Counted from the stretch's first letter, positions 48,503 to 61,937 are shown. The stretch is 64,000 bases of DNA from Heloderma charlesbogerti (GCA_026122225.1 JANEZZ010000519.1:1364001-1428000); one strand, 5' to 3'. The notes: generated by a model from the letters alone, not told the origin. Translations and numbers: made by a program.

Positions 48503-50691
48503 CAGGTATCGTTAAGAAGCTTGAATTCTTTGGGCAGGTGCAGGCCTTTGTGAAATCTGCACCAAAAGGATAAATTGGGCATGTGCAGCAAGGAAAGCCT
48601 AATTCTGAACGTAGAAATATCAAATTCTGCAGCCAGAATGTATTCTGTATATTAAGGGAAGTAGGCAAACGTGCTTAATTTATGTAATCCTAGTGGCAGA
48701 ATGTGATTTATTTTTGCAATGAATTTGGAATAGTCATGTTAGGTTATGAGTATGGTAGAAGTGGTGGAGCAGAGGAGGCAGTGGTAAACAGAAGCAAGGA
48801 GGACTATGCACCCTATCCAACAGCTGGCTGCTGCCAGAGCTTAAGGATTGGCTTTGTAGAGTTATATTCTGCAGAAAATGCAACAGCTGCCAAAGTCTGA
48901 AAATGCCTGCAACCGCAGAATCCACGGTGCCCCTGCCATCGTGAACCTATCAGTGCAATATGCTCCTGAAGACTTGATAATTCCTTCAAAGGATTCAGAA
49001 AACGGATTTCGGAAAACCAAGACAATGTCGTCCTGGTAGGGTTGATTTGTGTTTTACACCCATGGAAGAAATGTTCACATCTGCTGTTCTTCCACACACT
49101 GTAACATGCAAATTCACCCATACACTAGGCCCATAGCTTGTTGAGAAGTGTGATTTTTGAAGGTTTAAGGCCCCAGGTATCAAATAATTACAGGTTTAGC
49201 TCCAATCATCTCCCCTTCAGAAAATTTTGCTGGCTGGCCCCTGGCTGCAATGTAAAGCTTTTTTTCCTGTGGAAGTGCTTTTGGAATGCTCAGGAGAAGA
49301 CACAAATCTTGCGTCCTAGTCATGGATTCATATGAATGGACTGTTGCAACCTGCAAGTGTACTCCTCCGTTCCAAAACACACTCTTGCATAGTAACACAC
49401 CACGGCAGCAAGGACCTAGAGGAATACCTACGTCCATTTTCTAAGACAGCAGAGGGCAAGATTCCAAACCTGTTGACTGTTATCTGTGGGCCAAATGACT
49501 TGTTGGTTTGACTCATTATAAGGCTGTCTTTTATATTCTTGTCATGTTGTGGCAAAATTAGAGAAAGTAACAGCTTTACAAGTGACAGCAACTGAGGAAC
49601 AATGCCTATGTATCTACTCTTCTAAAGTATTAAGAAGCCATTTGGTAACAATCCTTTCTTGAGTTCTGCACTCTCGTAACAGAAGTTTGGCTAATGTTAG
49701 AGTGTGTGCCGTACCTGTCTCTCACCCCAGTGGAGAGTTGTAGATCCTCCAGGGTGAACCAGAATGAAACGGATGAATCGATATGTAGAATGATGCAAGG
49801 CTGTAATTTGCAGAAATGGTCATGATACTGCAGTGATTCTGATTTAGCATGCATAGATGCTTATGGGATTCCCAAGAGGACACTTGCCAATCCTCTTCAT
49901 AATACCTCCCGTTGCAGCCTGTGCCTGCAGTGTATGAACTGGGCCCATTTCACCTCCTCTCTTGCTGCCCAGAAGTGGCAGACTGTGGGGACACTTATGT
50001 CCCTGGCCCCACCCCACCGTACCCCACCCTAAAAGCTGGCAGCCACAATCAGCAATCACTTGAATGCTGAGCTAGCCTTTTGTGAGGTGGTGGTGGTAGT
50101 ACAGAGTTACCAGCTCATTTCGCAAACTACCCCACAGCAGCATTTTCACCTCTTTAATTAAAAGTTTTGCATTAGGAAGTTTCTGTTCCCCCCAAAGGAA
50201 TTCTTTTCACAGCAGCCTCTCATACCCACTTTATACTCACTGCTGATCATTGTCCTGGCCTTGTTAAGCTCAGACCACCTGCTATACCTCATAAGCAATA
50301 TTTGCAGCCCATTCTTAATCCCATTCTTAGTCCTCCATCAATCAGTGCAGGCTGTGCCTTGTGCCAAATCCATCAAAGTGCAAGGCCTGTATATTTAAAT
50401 GAGGAACAATGATTAACTCCCTGGCAGCTGTAGAACAACAAGATTGCTTTAGCCACCCATGTGAAATTCATAATTGAAAGATGGGGAAGAAAAATTATAC
50501 TTTCCTCCAGGAGTGAGGTCCTTTGATAACAGTCTGGTTCAGGGGCAGCAGGGGAGGGCTCATAACCTGACAAAACAAGATGATTACAGGGAAGCAAAGA
50601 CTATTCAGACAGACAGACAGACATGGAAAGAGGGTAATGGAGAGAATTAGGAAAGAATCAAGTGAAAAGGCACCTGGCGCTTGAGACAGAG

Positions 50692-50827
50692 GGTAGTGTC
50701 CAGTGTTAGTCCTACTGTAGCTAGAATAGACCCATTGAAATGAATGGGACTTAAGTTAGGCATGACTAAATTAAGTCCCATTCATTTCAATGGTCTACTC
50801 TAAGTAGGACTAATAGTGGACACTACC
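50692..50827. mobile_element. Long palindromic MITE (GGTAGTGTCC ends)
   Basis: 136 bp whose halves are inverted copies: GGTAGTGTCCAGTG...AGTCCTACT pairs with AGTAGGACTAATAGTGGACA...; inner arms CCATTGAAATGAATGGGACT / AGTCCCATTCATTTCAATGG. Related to 18935 and 54000. Confidence 0.78.
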
Positions 50828-50952
50828 AGGAGGTACCTGCCTGCAGGAGCAAGTCCATTTTTTTCTTGGTGTGGCTTCAGTCCTCTACTACCACATCTAT
50901 CTGGTTCTGACTCTGATTTCTCCTGATAATCAGACTCCTGGTTCTGACCACC

Positions 50953-51385
50953 TGCATTTTTTATTATTTTATTTTATTTATTTGTAAATGTATGAATTGG
51001 GTTTTGGTCCAAATAGGGCCCCAAGGCAATATATAGTTAAAACATGCAAGACTTAATTTATTTAAAAAAAAACACTTTAAAACAATTTGAAAATTATGAA
51101 ATATTTTTAAAAACTTTAAAACCAACAGCAGAAATTGAGAGCAGGAAAGAATATTAAAAAAAGAGTGCAGGGCTAAGAGCTTTAAAATACTGAAAAGCCA
51201 TATGGAACAAAAAGGTTTTAACAGCCTGCCTAAACCTGAACAGAGAAGGGGCCAACTTAAGTTCCTCTGGAAGAGAGTGCCACAGGTGGAGATTGCTGTG
51301 ATCAACACACATTCTGCAGCAGGCAGGTAGGCTTGTTTGCTTGCTTTGGGTGGGTGCAAACTGTGGTGCGCGTGCAGGCACTCAG
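50953..51385 (-). mobile_element. L2-type LINE 3' end
   Basis: The minus strand encodes LWHSLPEELKLAPSLFRFRQ, the tail of an L2-like reverse transcriptase, followed by an A/T-rich 3' UTR reaching (TAAAA)n-like sequence at about 50953. Non-coding remnant. Confidence 0.75.
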
Positions 51386-51401
51386 CATGTTCATCCATTT
51401 A

Positions 51402-51482
51402 CAGTGCAATCCTATACATGTCTACTCAGAAGTAAAGCCCAAGAGGGTTTACTTTCAGGTATGTAGGTATAGGATTAAAGTC
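51402..51482. mobile_element. Harbinger-like MITE, family A
   Basis: Flanked by TTA on the left and TAA on the right. CAGTGCAATCCTATACATG, then GTCTACTCAGAAGTAAAGCCC, ending GGTATAGGATT. Confidence 0.7.
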
Positions 51483-51808
51483 TAAAATGTTAAATCTGTA
51501 CCCTTTTTAAAAAGAAAGAAACTCATCTGTTTGGATTTTATACTTTTAAAAAACCCATCAGAATAGGGGAGTGGATGTGTGATTGCCACAGGGGCCAGTT
51601 AATCGGCACTCTGCTGCACAGCTAGCTGGGGAAGTGAAAGGGAGGAGGATTTGTATTTGTCATAAAAGCCAGCACTCTCATGGCTGGCTTCTCTTGAGCC
51701 CAGTTCCAGCAATATCCTGTCATAGTGGTAAAAATAGAATATTGGAATTATGGTGGCCTGTGATGTTTCATTAGGCAAAAATAAGTCTACCTCTCTAACC
51801 CCCTATAC

Positions 51809-52190
51809 CAGGGGTAGGCAACTTCAAGAGCTCTGGGGGCATTTTTGTCCCTGGATCCCCCCACCCCAACAGGCCACACACACCCCCATGGTGCCAACAC
51901 ATTTTAACTTTTTCTTTTTAAATAAATGGTGTCCATAGTAGCTACAGAATGCCAAAAGGCTCAGAATTACCTTGTTTGCGAGCTAATTTTGACCCTTTTG
52001 GTGCTCTGTAGTGGCTATGGAGTGATAAATAGGTCACAGTTAGTTGCAAACAAGCTAATTTTGACCCTCTGGCACTCCACAGCTGCTACCAATATATTTT
52101 AAACATTTTTTTAAATGTTAAACATATAGGGGAAAATTTGAGCGGTGGGAGGACTTGTATGTGAGGCTGCATGCATGTTGCCCACCCCTG
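51809..52190. mobile_element. hAT-like non-autonomous element
   Basis: 382 bp, ends CAGGGGTAGGCAACTTC and GTTGCCCACCCCTG. Flanking octamers CCCTATAC and TCCTGTAC agree at six of eight. Shares internal AAGCTAATTTTGACC with the element at 59961. Confidence 0.82.
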
Positions 52191-52820
52191 TCCTGTACCA
52201 TGGAAGTTCAAGGGTTGAGAAATTCTAATACAGATGTGGGCACACATTGCAGAGTTCTCGCTGAGATTGTCCACAATATATTAAAAGAGGCATGTGGATT
52301 TCCTGCACGATACAGACCAATGCCCTTGAAATATGAGTTCATTGAGCACTTTGCATTTCCTTGTGACTGAAGCTTGGGCCATTTCCCCCTCCAACAGGAT
52401 AGCAGTAAGATTTACCTTTTTAGTCTAAGAGCAGATAGAGTCCCCTTCAGTGGTGCTATTCAGCAGAGCAGGAATGTAAATTTGCAGGAATAGTAAATAC
52501 TATTCCAGACCTTAGGGTATTCATGTTCTTCTCAAGCTTAATTGATGGTGACCTTCACCAGTATACTGATAAGAGAGGAATAACTTACATTTTATTGTTC
52601 CTTTTCTACAGGCTACCTGAAGGAATCAGATTTACTGAATTTGTAATAACAAATATGTCATTCTTTTTAAGCAGTAAAACTCTTGCCTTACGGGGGGTGA
52701 AACGACAGCTGTGTGGACGGTGCATTAAATTTTAAAAGAGTCAATTAAGAGTTTGATCGAATAAGTATTAGCTCCTTTTTGTTTAATGTTACAGTAGGCT
52801 TCATACTCATTGCCTGATGA

Positions 52821-52826
52821 AATAAA
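52821..52826 (+). terminator. Candidate poly(A) signal AATAAA (earlier)
   Basis: Canonical hexamer in TGATGAAATAAAAAAG, about 4.3 kb beyond the PRKAA2 stop. No strong GT-rich downstream element is seen. It is an alternative to the signal at 58755. Confidence 0.25.
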
Positions 52827-53999
52827 AAAGAGCAGGCTCAGGTCAAGACCAGAAGTTCTAAATTATGATGGAGCTGAGCATGCTCCTTAAAAAAACACAA
52901 CAACAACACGGGAGAAGAGTTGGCACAACTGTAGCCAGAAGCCTTTCCCAAATTATTTTTAAAATTATGAATTCATTATGGAACCAGTTCATTTAAAGCA
53001 GGGATGTTGAACGTCAGGCCAAATCTGGCCTGCCTGTGGGTCAAATCCAGGCGTCCAGGATTCCCCAGGTAGCCCCACTTCATTTCCTCTGATTATTTAA
53101 TGGTTTCCCTGCTTTGGTGCAGTGTTTCCCCATTCTAAAAGGTTGACAAGCCTCTCCTAAGGCTTAGTTACTGGCAGTAAGAGATTTAACCTAAAACATG
53201 CTGGCACTTCTTTGTATTTGTGGTCCTACGCCTTTTGCCCTTGGCCCAGCACCGGAATGCAGCCCCAAGAGCTTCTCTGAGATTTCAACCCTTGGGCTGA
53301 AAGAGGCTTGACATCTAATGAGCTCTTCAGTTTCCCATTTTTTTTCTGTTCCTGCAGTTTGCTGGGATAGATAAAGGAGATAAATAGTCTGCTTCATGCA
53401 TTACTCATGTGAACAGGAATGATTCAAGGGGCAGTAGGCACTGGCCCAACCAGTGACAGCCCTGCTATTGAACATGGATGTGTACACAGGGGAAGGCTGC
53501 ACGTGAAGACTCTGATGTGTGTGTAGGGCTTCCACAGTAGCTGGAACTCTGCTGGATCAGGTTTCCAGCTCCCATGGAAGTCCAGAGGCAGGGGCTTCCC
53601 TGCTGACCATGAGCAATGTGTGGATGTCAGGGAAGCTGCACAGAATTGGGGGAGGAGGCAGCAGGGCAGCCCCTGTTCCCTTCAATCTATGGAGCCCCTT
53701 CACATAATTGATTGTATGAAGCAGGGATGGGGGACCTGTGGCCCCTCCAGGTGTTGCTGGACTCCCAACTTCTTTTACCATTAGCCAGCACTGTGTCATG
53801 GATAATGGGAGCTGTTATCCAATGGCTAGATCCATAGGCTTTCCACTCCTGCCACAGTGTGTGATATATATTTTATTAGCCCTTATTCCTCAATGTTGTG
53901 GAACTTAAAAAAAAAAAAAAAAGCAACAGCATGTTCTACATGGTGAGAAAAATAGCAGTTTCCCTGAATTAAGTTGAAAGGGGAGGTGCAGGGAAGCTA

Positions 54000-54137
54000 G
54001 GGGTAGAATCCAACAAAAGCTCTGCTTAGAGTAGACCCATTAAAATGAATGGGACTTAACTTAGTCATGATTAACGTATGTCTCATTTATTTCAATGGGT
54101 CTCCTCTAAGTAGGACTTTAGTTGGATTATATCCTAG
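54000..54137. mobile_element. Long palindromic MITE (related to 50692)
   Basis: GGGTAGAATCCAAC...AGAGTAGACCCATTAAAATG pairs with ATTTCAATGGGTCTCCTCT...GTTGGATTATATCC. Confidence 0.72.
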
Positions 54138-54478
54138 GAAACTACATCTGTTCATAAAGACATTTGATTTGCTTCCATCACTATCACTTTCAGTGGTATC
54201 TCAAATTTCCCCTGGGCTGTGGAACATTTTCCACACATGGTGAACAGCAACAAGTTTCCTTGGATAGCCTTACATCTGCAGGACAGATGTAAATTCTTAA
54301 TCCCAGCTTTAAAATCTTGTATTTCTATTGCACTTCACTTCTTTAGAAGGAAATACACTAATTGTTAAGGGGGGAAAACCACAGTGATACCTATTAAGTG
54401 ATATTTAAGAATGCCACAGGTTAAGGAGAAAGATAGTATTCCTCCTGTCTGTCTGTCTGAATTGTCAATGATCAATAA

Positions 54479-54611
54479 AGGTGGAATCCTGCACATGTTT
54501 AGACAGAAAAATGTCCTACAACTCCCAGCATTCCCCAGCAAGCCATGTTGGCTGGGGAATGCTGGGAGTTGTAGGACCTCTTCCTGTCTAAACATGCATA
54601 GGATTGCGCCC
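54479..54611. mobile_element. Harbinger-like palindromic MITE, family B
   Basis: Left flank TAA, right flank AAA. The arms CTACAACTCCCAGCATTCCC / GGGAATGCTGGGAGTTGTAG are nearly perfect; ends ...AATCCTGCACATG and CATGCATAGGATTGCGCCC. Confidence 0.78.
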
Positions 54612-55608
54612 AAAGTCATTTGTAAGGTCAGTCCCACATGGGAGCATTGGCAGAGGTCTGACACCACAGACATTGCTTGCACAGGATAGCAGCATGCATA
54701 GCAGTTTGTCATGTGAACTGCTCATGTGGATACATTTTCACTATCACACTTTCACTGTGGATTCTATCAGGGCTAGCATTTAGAAATAACCAGATGTTGG
54801 TTAATTGCCAAAATGATTGCTATTCTGCGCCCCTGAAGAGCATATGCCTCAATGATACATTTTGGAATACATTAAACAGACTGCTAGCTTCAGGCTTTTA
54901 ATTAGAGATTGCAATGTCAAGTATAGATTCATGTAACCATTACCAATATAATTAAGCTACCATTTGTTTGTTTTTGTTCCAACAAGTAAGGTAGATAAAT
55001 TCACACACGCTTGAAATCAAATCACTCTCAGGCACTGGTTTCTTGGCATGTTACAGCTAAGAGACTACCGGTCCCCCTTCCCACCCCAAGAATCAATACT
55101 GAAATTGTAAGGATTTAAAATGGGGCAGTGAGGTGTGGCTGGTCCTTATAATAAAGCATGAATTTGTGGCTCCGTAAGAAGGAGTGCTAAGAAAGATAGG
55201 GTATCATTTCCCACTGGTCAATGATCTATCTTTAGTAGAATCACACCAGTTTCTTCATAACAATACATAATGTAGCATATAATTTAATTTGCAAATGTAG
55301 TTTATGGCAAATCTTGATAATTTGTCATCCATATCGGGGGTAGTTTATTAATTTGGGAGAAAGACTGGCCTGAGCTTGTTAAAGAAAACAAAATTGTGCC
55401 TTCTTGCATCAGCCGCCGAAAGGTAAAAATGCTTTGTTTCCATTCATTTTACAAAAATAGTGTTTTGCTTTTAGTATCATAGGCATAAGATGATCAAAAA
55501 TACTTGAATTGTATGTGCTGCATTTTCACTTTGCCTCAGAGATGACACTTGCATGCAACAGAACAAGTTGTTAGAATTGTTCTGTGGAGACGAAGCGGGG
55601 ATATAATT

Positions 55609-55795
55609 GTGGAAGAGCCGTAGTTCAGTGGTAGAGCACATGCTTTGCATGCAGAGGGTCCCCTATCTGCAGAGAGGGCTGGGAAAAGACCCCTGTCTAA
55701 AACCTTGGAGAGAAACCAACCCTGCCAATCAGTGTAGATATCATTGTGCGAGATGATCTGACTTGGTAGATGGCATCTTCCTGTGTTCCTATCAG
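55609..55795 (+). mobile_element. tRNA-derived SINE
   Basis: AGCCGTAGTTCAGTGGTAGAG head with GCATGCAGAGGGTCCC, body TAAAACCTTGGAGAG and GATGATCTGACTTGG, end ATCTTCCTGTGTTCC. Same family as 39885; the tRNA fold is not complete, so it is not a tRNA gene. Confidence 0.8.
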
Positions 55796-56225
55796 CTGAA
55801 AGGAATAGGGAAAATACAGTGCTGTTCTACCATTTTCTAGCTAAAACTTTACTATAATTTGCTGCTACTCTCCTTTCTCCACTCCAACCCCAAATTACCC
55901 ACAACTGCTTTAGGTTTTCATCTCATTTCACCTATAATTTTAAATGTATTTTCAAAGTTTTGCATGTCTTCACAGAAAGCTAATGTGTGTCCTAATCAGG
56001 TGCATCCATAGGGAGCTTCTGAATGATTCCCATTCACTTCAAAGGGAGCAGCTCAACAGGCACTCTTGGTTCTTCCTACATGTGGAGCAGTCCTTCCATT
56101 GAAGGAAGTGAGAAAATATTTGTGGGGTAGGAGAGCTCCCTGTATTTATACCAGTGGGTGCTAGGCTATGATACAATCAAGTAAGTCTACTCAGAAGTAA
56201 AAGGAATAGTGAATGCTCTTAGAGC

Positions 56226-56358
56226 AGGAGTGGGCATCTTTGCCCTCCAGATGTTTTGGCCTACAACTCCCCTCATACCTCACCATTGTTTAGGCTGGCT
56301 CAGGCTGATGAGAGTTGTAGGCCAAAACATCTGGAGGACCCACAAATTGCCCATTCAC
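56226..56358. mobile_element. hAT-like palindromic MITE, family C
   Basis: 133 bp flanked by a perfect 8-bp duplication CTTAGAGC (56218-56225, 56359-56366). Arms CCAGATGTTTTGGCCTACAA / TTGTAGGCCAAAACATCTGG. Confidence 0.85.
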
Positions 56359-56366
56359 CTTAGAGC

Positions 56367-59170
56367 TTTTTTTTAATGTTTTCTCCAAAGCAGCTGCCCA
56401 CGCCAGAAAAGGCAAGCCATTCTTCAATTTTAAACGGTCCCTTGTCTTTTCAGAAGTGAAAACTGCTTTTGAGAAATTAAAAAGAACAATTCCAGGAGAA
56501 AATTCTCTTACTTCACTTTGGGTCATCAAAAGACCTGTAACTGTTGATCATAAACTGTGCCATAATTGAAAAATATTATTCTGGTTGTGAAAATTCCAAG
56601 TCAGCTGTAAAAAAACAACTTGTAAACCAGTAGTAAATGTAGTGTCCTATGCATTTAACAGCAATATTTCTTTATACACATACTTAGTTCACAAGAAACT
56701 TGATCACAAGAATAGGTATTCTAGTGTTATATCACCCCTTTTGCTTTTCCAAAAAAGCCTTGAATCTCCTGCTGAAACTGCCTTAAATTACGTAAACCAC
56801 TTGGGTCAGTTATTTATTTAGAGACTCTTCATGCTCATCTATGCATTTTTCCTAAGTGGTGGATGTCGTTTTCCTTTGTCCTAATCTCAAACTCTGAAAT
56901 GGATATTAGTAATACAATAGTATTTAATCTTTGAGCTGGAAGTGAACCCAGTTTATCTGTATTAAGATATACTTGTATGTATGTTTTGTAAATGTAGCAA
57001 TATTCTTTTTTCTAGAGTGTGCAAAACAGCAAGCCACATGGCTATCCAGCTATGTCCTTGCACTACTGTAACTTGGGTAAATAGAACTATTGACATATGC
57101 CCTGAGAAACTTGAGAAGACTGTTGTAGTCCCTCATATGTACAAATGGAGCTACATCATGTACTTTATTTCCTAAGGAAGGTTGGGTATTACAGATGGGC
57201 AGGGAGTAACTCAGAAATACTCAAATATCTTCTCCAAAAATTTTCCAAGCTAAACTGATGGCTCAGAAAAATACCCCCCCCAAACGTGGACAGGTGTTAC
57301 AGTCCCCAAAAGCACTCTCCCAAAAAGACACACACACACCCCACATGTTCTTACTATTCTTTTAAGTACTGGTAGGAGTAGCGATATAAAGGCCTGGAAA
57401 AAAAACAGAAAACTTCAGGAAAAAAAATTATTTTCCATTTTTTCCCTCCAAGGACAATTCTCCCCCCCCGCAAAAAAATTGAACAGTTTTGGAGTATGAA
57501 ATATTTTCTTTTAGAACTTAAGATGAAGTTTGTATATGTTGTTACCCAGTCTTTACTCCCCACAAAATTATTTCTAAAAACTATGTAATAAGAACACTAT
57601 TATAGAAAGACTAGAGATGTAAGATGTCCAGAAATAATGAAGCCATGCAGAAAAATGTTTTTAAATCCTCTGTAAGATTCCCAGCGTAGTTATTTCTTTC
57701 ATTCCTCATAAAAATTATTGATCTAAATTTTATTTTACTGATAGACATTTATGCTCAGTTTCCCAACATGTGAGTAGAGTCACCACTGAGCATTCTTGAC
57801 AGTTTGGGTTTTGTTCTATAGAGTCCTGTGTTTCTGATGCTGTAGCAGTCCTTTAATGTAGTTCTAATCTATTCAGACAAGAATTACAGATGTACTAACT
57901 GAGTTTACTTCTAAAAGTTTTAAAATATAATGATGTTATGAGCAAACTATGCCATACATAAAATAACCCCCCAGTTTTTTCCCTTGGCCTCAAAATTTCC
58001 AGAAATTTTACATCTCTAGGTAGGGGGCAGCAACATGTGGAGAGAGGGTTTTTTCCTTCCATCTCGCATCAGTCAGACATTCTGCATACCAGAGCACAAA
58101 GCTTTGGGGGCCATGGGAGCTGTCCTTGTCCCAAGGACAGCAGCAATTGCCACAACCTTCAGCATAATTTCATTTCCTGTGCTTCCCTGGCTGTTTGCAC
58201 CCCAACACACTGCTAATGAGCACATCAAAGAGAGACTGTGACATGCAGGGGAAGAAGAAGGAAGGTTCCTACCTTGGGGGCGTAGGAGCTGACAGAAAGG
58301 GCTTTTGGGGACCACAAGAGCTGGTGGGATAAGCACATGGAAGCCAGGAATTCTTCTGGCTCACATTTTAGCTTGAGCCATTGAAGAATTTCAGGGCTTG
58401 TAATGCTCACCTCTCCTTGGTGAGAGAGGTAATGCTCACCTCTCCTACAAGTGCCCAACCTCAAAGAACATCACCTAGTCAAATATATTTCACAAAATAG
58501 TTCTCAAAAATGCTTTCAGGTTGTACTTGAGTTTATAGGGAAGCAAGTTCGGATTTTCTTGAAATAATCACAGTTTTGCTTACATAAGCAGTGCAGAAGG
58601 CTCAGTCCCTTGCCCTTTCAGTTTTGTCATTTAAGGAGAAAATGAAGCCTGGATAACTGTAGACAAAGTTTTACCTTCCTGTCTGTGTTGAAAAAGTTTA
58701 TTTTATTAACCACACTGCATGTAATGATTATTCCGTGGTTGACATTTGCACTTTAATAAAACAGATGATAATCTTATAAAAAGTTTTTGTGATCAAATTA
58801 AAGTTTAGACACTTTGGCGATATCTTTAGTCCACTTATAACAAAAAGCTACAGATGTGTGTTCAAGTACTGGGGGTGGTTGGGGAAGCTTTGTTCATTAT
58901 CAGAAAATGCCCACAGAGGAAAATTGAGCTTAATAGTGGATATAGTGGTAGTCACATGGTAACACAACAGCATGCAGAAAGTTAAGAAAAGCCAAGATCA
59001 TACCTATCATGCTAAAAATATTAGTCAAAAGCTCATTTCTAATTAGTCTTCACATTCTTTGTGTAACCTCTTCCACAACACTAACTTCAGACACCCATGT
59101 ACTGGACTGGAAATGTCGTGGTTAAAACAATTAAACAATCCCAGATATCATAGTTGTGGAAGGCATTTTT
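56367..59170. other. Unique stretch downstream of PRKAA2
   Basis: AT-rich sequence without recognised repeats except a small duplication of TAATGCTCACCTCTCC (58400 and 58431). It includes the candidate poly(A) signal at 58755. No gene is supported. Confidence 0.45.
58755..58760 (+). terminator. Candidate poly(A) signal AATAAA
   Basis: A canonical AATAAA lies in AT-rich unique sequence, followed within 40 bases by TTTTTGTG, which could serve as a downstream element. It would give PRKAA2 a 3' UTR of about 10 kb. An earlier hexamer at 52821 is the main alternative. Confidence 0.3.
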
Positions 59171-59177
59171 CCCCAAC

Positions 59178-59282
59178 TTGGTGCCCTCCAGATGTTTTGT
59201 ACTACAACACTCAGCATTCCTGAACATTAGCCATTCTGAGTGGGGCTAATGGGAATTGACGTCCAAAGTATCTGGAGGGTAC
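59178..59282. repeat. Palindromic MITE, family C
   Basis: GGTGCCCTCCAGATGTTTTG pairs with TATCTGGAGGGTACC, inner arms diverged. Confidence 0.65.
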
Positions 59283-59960
59283 CAGGCTGGGGAAGGCTAG
59301 TGTAAGGAATTTCAACTAATTTGACATGACTAAAGGAAATATATCTGAATATTTACTATCAAAATATTCATAATTCAACTCTCTGGAAATCTCATTCCAT
59401 AAAGAGAAGGATGAAAATTTGAAGTTAACTAGCATAAGTTTATCTTATAGAGGAACTGCCAGTTAACCAATTTATACACATTTCTTCTGAGTTAACGTTT
59501 CCTTCCATGGTTATAGAAGTTGAGTATTCTGCTAGCAATGTTGTATTTTGAAAGCAAGCACACTTAATCCTAACCACATGTTGAAAACGTTGTATCAAAT
59601 GTCCATGTATCAACTTCTAAACAAGCCCAGAATTTGTTTGAGCTTTGGTTTTTTATTCAGAGGTTTCTCTATTCTGTATATTTGACAGATGTCATCTCTA
59701 TGACAATTCTCAAATCTTAATACACCTCCATGGAACAAGCATAGAACCCAGTTTAATGTTTTCAACCCCCAAAAGAGCTAGTTTTCTGGACCTTTAAGGT
59801 CTTGGTGAGACCCTTTTTACTAATCTGTATTAGTTTTACTACATTTTTCCAGTGATTTCTACAGTGAGCTCAAATCATCATTGTGCGTGCTATTATTCAA
59901 CCCTCCTTTGGACACCTTAGCATGATATGCCCAATTGTGGTGAAATCCTACAGTCTAGGG

Positions 59961-60164
59961 CAGGGGTGGGCAACTTCAGGAAGTCTGAGGGACATCCCCC
60001 CCCCCCGCGAGCTACCCGCCCCCAGACTGCTGTCTGCCAGGTGACCTGAAAATCATTTTTTTGGCAAGCTAATTTTGACCTTTTGGGCACTCTGTAGTGC
60101 TCCAGACACCATTTTTGCCCTTAAATAATTTGTTTTATTGGAAGGGAGCATGTTGCTGACCCTG
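59961..60164. mobile_element. hAT-like non-autonomous element
   Basis: 204 bp, ends CAGGGGTGGGCAACTTC and GTTGCTGACCCTG. Octamer flanks GTCTAGGG (59953-59960) and ATCTAGGG (60165-60172) match seven of eight. Confidence 0.85.
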
Positions 60165-60474
60165 ATCTAGGGTGAAGCCAGCACATTGCTCACGAAATCA
60201 TGAGAATTGGCCAAAGGGCACCTGGAGCACAGCCCCATTCTTTAATTGCAAACTTTTTGTTAACTGTCCATATGTTCTCATTGAACTACTCAAAGCTACT
60301 TTCCTTGGGTGACATCCGGTGTTGGAGAAACAGACTGCACCCTCCTTCCCATTCCCAGTTTCCTTCAGAGGGTCCCTGCTGGTGGACCGACACAGGTGGA
60401 TACAACCCTGTATTTTGCTTTTTAAACTAGTTAAAGATAAGACAAATAAGACAGCAATAAACAGGATATATATT

Positions 60475-61937
60475 TCAAATTGTGTGTCAATTGTGTAAAG
60501 TGACTTACAGTTTTATATTATACAGTACATTTAGCAAAAGTGCCTTCAACAATAGTGCCTGCTATAAAATGCCAATCCATATTTTTTTTTATTTACATCT
60601 AAAATTAATGTCTCAAGTGTACCAGTAACATATCCAATACATATGAGAATTTGTGCAGACTTAATACAGGGTTGGGTACAAAGGTCAAATGTTACATTCC
60701 TAATATTAAAGAAAATACACAGAGAAAATGCATCAATGACATGGAAATTGTTTTGCACATAAATGGTAAGTGTGCTAACCAGGATCCAAAGAGCCACAGT
60801 GGTTTCTGTACATGTACAGGGACTTTTCAGCCCCTCCATCCCCATAACCAAAAAGTTCACTCATTAAGGTCAGGAGATCTTCTAGTGCTTGAGGAACTGC
60901 AGCTGGAAACAAAATTTGATAAAAGCCTTTTGTGTGTGCAGAAGTGCATTAGACAAGTGGGGGGGGGCTCTTTGGATCCAAGCATTTATTTGGGTTATTG
61001 AGTTATACACAGTATAGCATGGATTTGAAGAACAAACTATTTTGAACTTGCAATATGTAAAAGCAGCCACACTCAATTTCATGGCAATCATTCAATCAAA
61101 TGGCAGCTGTTAAAACTCAGCTACTGAAGAATTCAAGCTTAGCATCTAGTTTGCCATCAACTACTCAGGTCTTTTCTTTCCCCATACAAAGACTTTTCTT
61201 TCTGGTGCTCATTTTCAGCTCATCCATCCATACATCATTACTTGATAGGAAACATAGTCGTGTTTCAGATATACAGCACTAATGCCTGCTACAGGAGAGA
61301 GCATACAAAAAACAAGTTTACCCCCAGCATTGTACATGGATATGCATCATCACCAAAAAAAAAGGTAATATTTCAATAGCTGAAATTTTGGCACACAAGG
61401 TAACACTGAAGTAATCAGGACTTCAGTGTATTTGTTCCATACTAATAGAAAGCTTACTTCCTCGTGCAAGAGCTGTACTATCTGGGGTGAAACATCACAT
61501 GTAACAGGTGAGTTAAAGCCATCATTCATATCTTCCAACTACTTCTCACCTGTGTCCAGCTCACTCTATTTAGGAAGCTGCAAAATTCATCCCCTTAAGT
61601 GGGATGGAGGTGAGGGAAGAGAAAAGGAAAGGACTGCAATTCCATACTATTTGGATAACTTCAATATGCCTATGAGATCAGTTGCCTCAAAGAACACACC
61701 ATCCCCTCATATTAAACCAGCCTTCTCCAACTTGTGTTGTCCAGATCTGTTAGACAACAACTCCCATCAAACCCACTCAGCATGGCCAGTTGCCAGGTGT
61801 GATGGCAGTTGTAGTCCAAAACTTCTGGAGGTTATCAAGCTGGGGAAGGCTTCATTAAACCAACAACAGTTGGCTTTCTCTCCTGTAAAGATGTTTACAG
61901 AACTCATAGGGATCAGAAAGCACTGTCTAAAACTTAC
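60475..61937 (-). other. Region 3' of the FYB2-like exons (possible 3' UTR)
   Basis: No repeat family I recognise, and no coding exon I can support, lies here. On the minus strand AATAAA signals occur at about 60985-60990 and 60589-60594. The rest of the FYB2 coding end, if any, and its 3' UTR should lie in this stretch. It also contains one palindromic hAT-like MITE (61718-61852). Confidence 0.3.
61718..61852. mobile_element. hAT-like palindromic MITE, family C
   Basis: 135 bp, ends CAGCCTTCTCCAACTTG and AAGCTGGGGAAGGCTT. Octamer flanks TATTAAAC (61710-61717) and CATTAAAC (61853-61860) match seven of eight. Confidence 0.8.

Larger units (their letters stand above)
48503..58775 (+). other. 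PRKAA2: Candidate PRKAA2 3' UTR / downstream region
   Basis: No coding exon is visible between the PRKAA2 stop and the FYB2 exons. Mammalian PRKAA2 has a 3' UTR of several kilobases, so much of this may be transcribed. Canonical AATAAA hexamers in unique sequence lie at 52821-52826 and 58755-58760; the second is followed by a T/G-rich stretch. The region also holds an L2 fragment, a tRNA SINE, a 382-bp hAT-like element and several MITEs, which makes the true end uncertain. Confidence 0.35.

Noticed and set aside
55609..55795. tRNA gene
   Set aside because: Same SINE family; the B box is degenerate and the cloverleaf cannot form.
61440..61500. Next FYB2 exon on the minus strand (acceptor CACCCCAG, donor GTAAGC)
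   Set aside because: In the required phase it gives Arg and an immediate stop; it lacks the acidic/tyrosine tail expected from FYB1, so it is not called.
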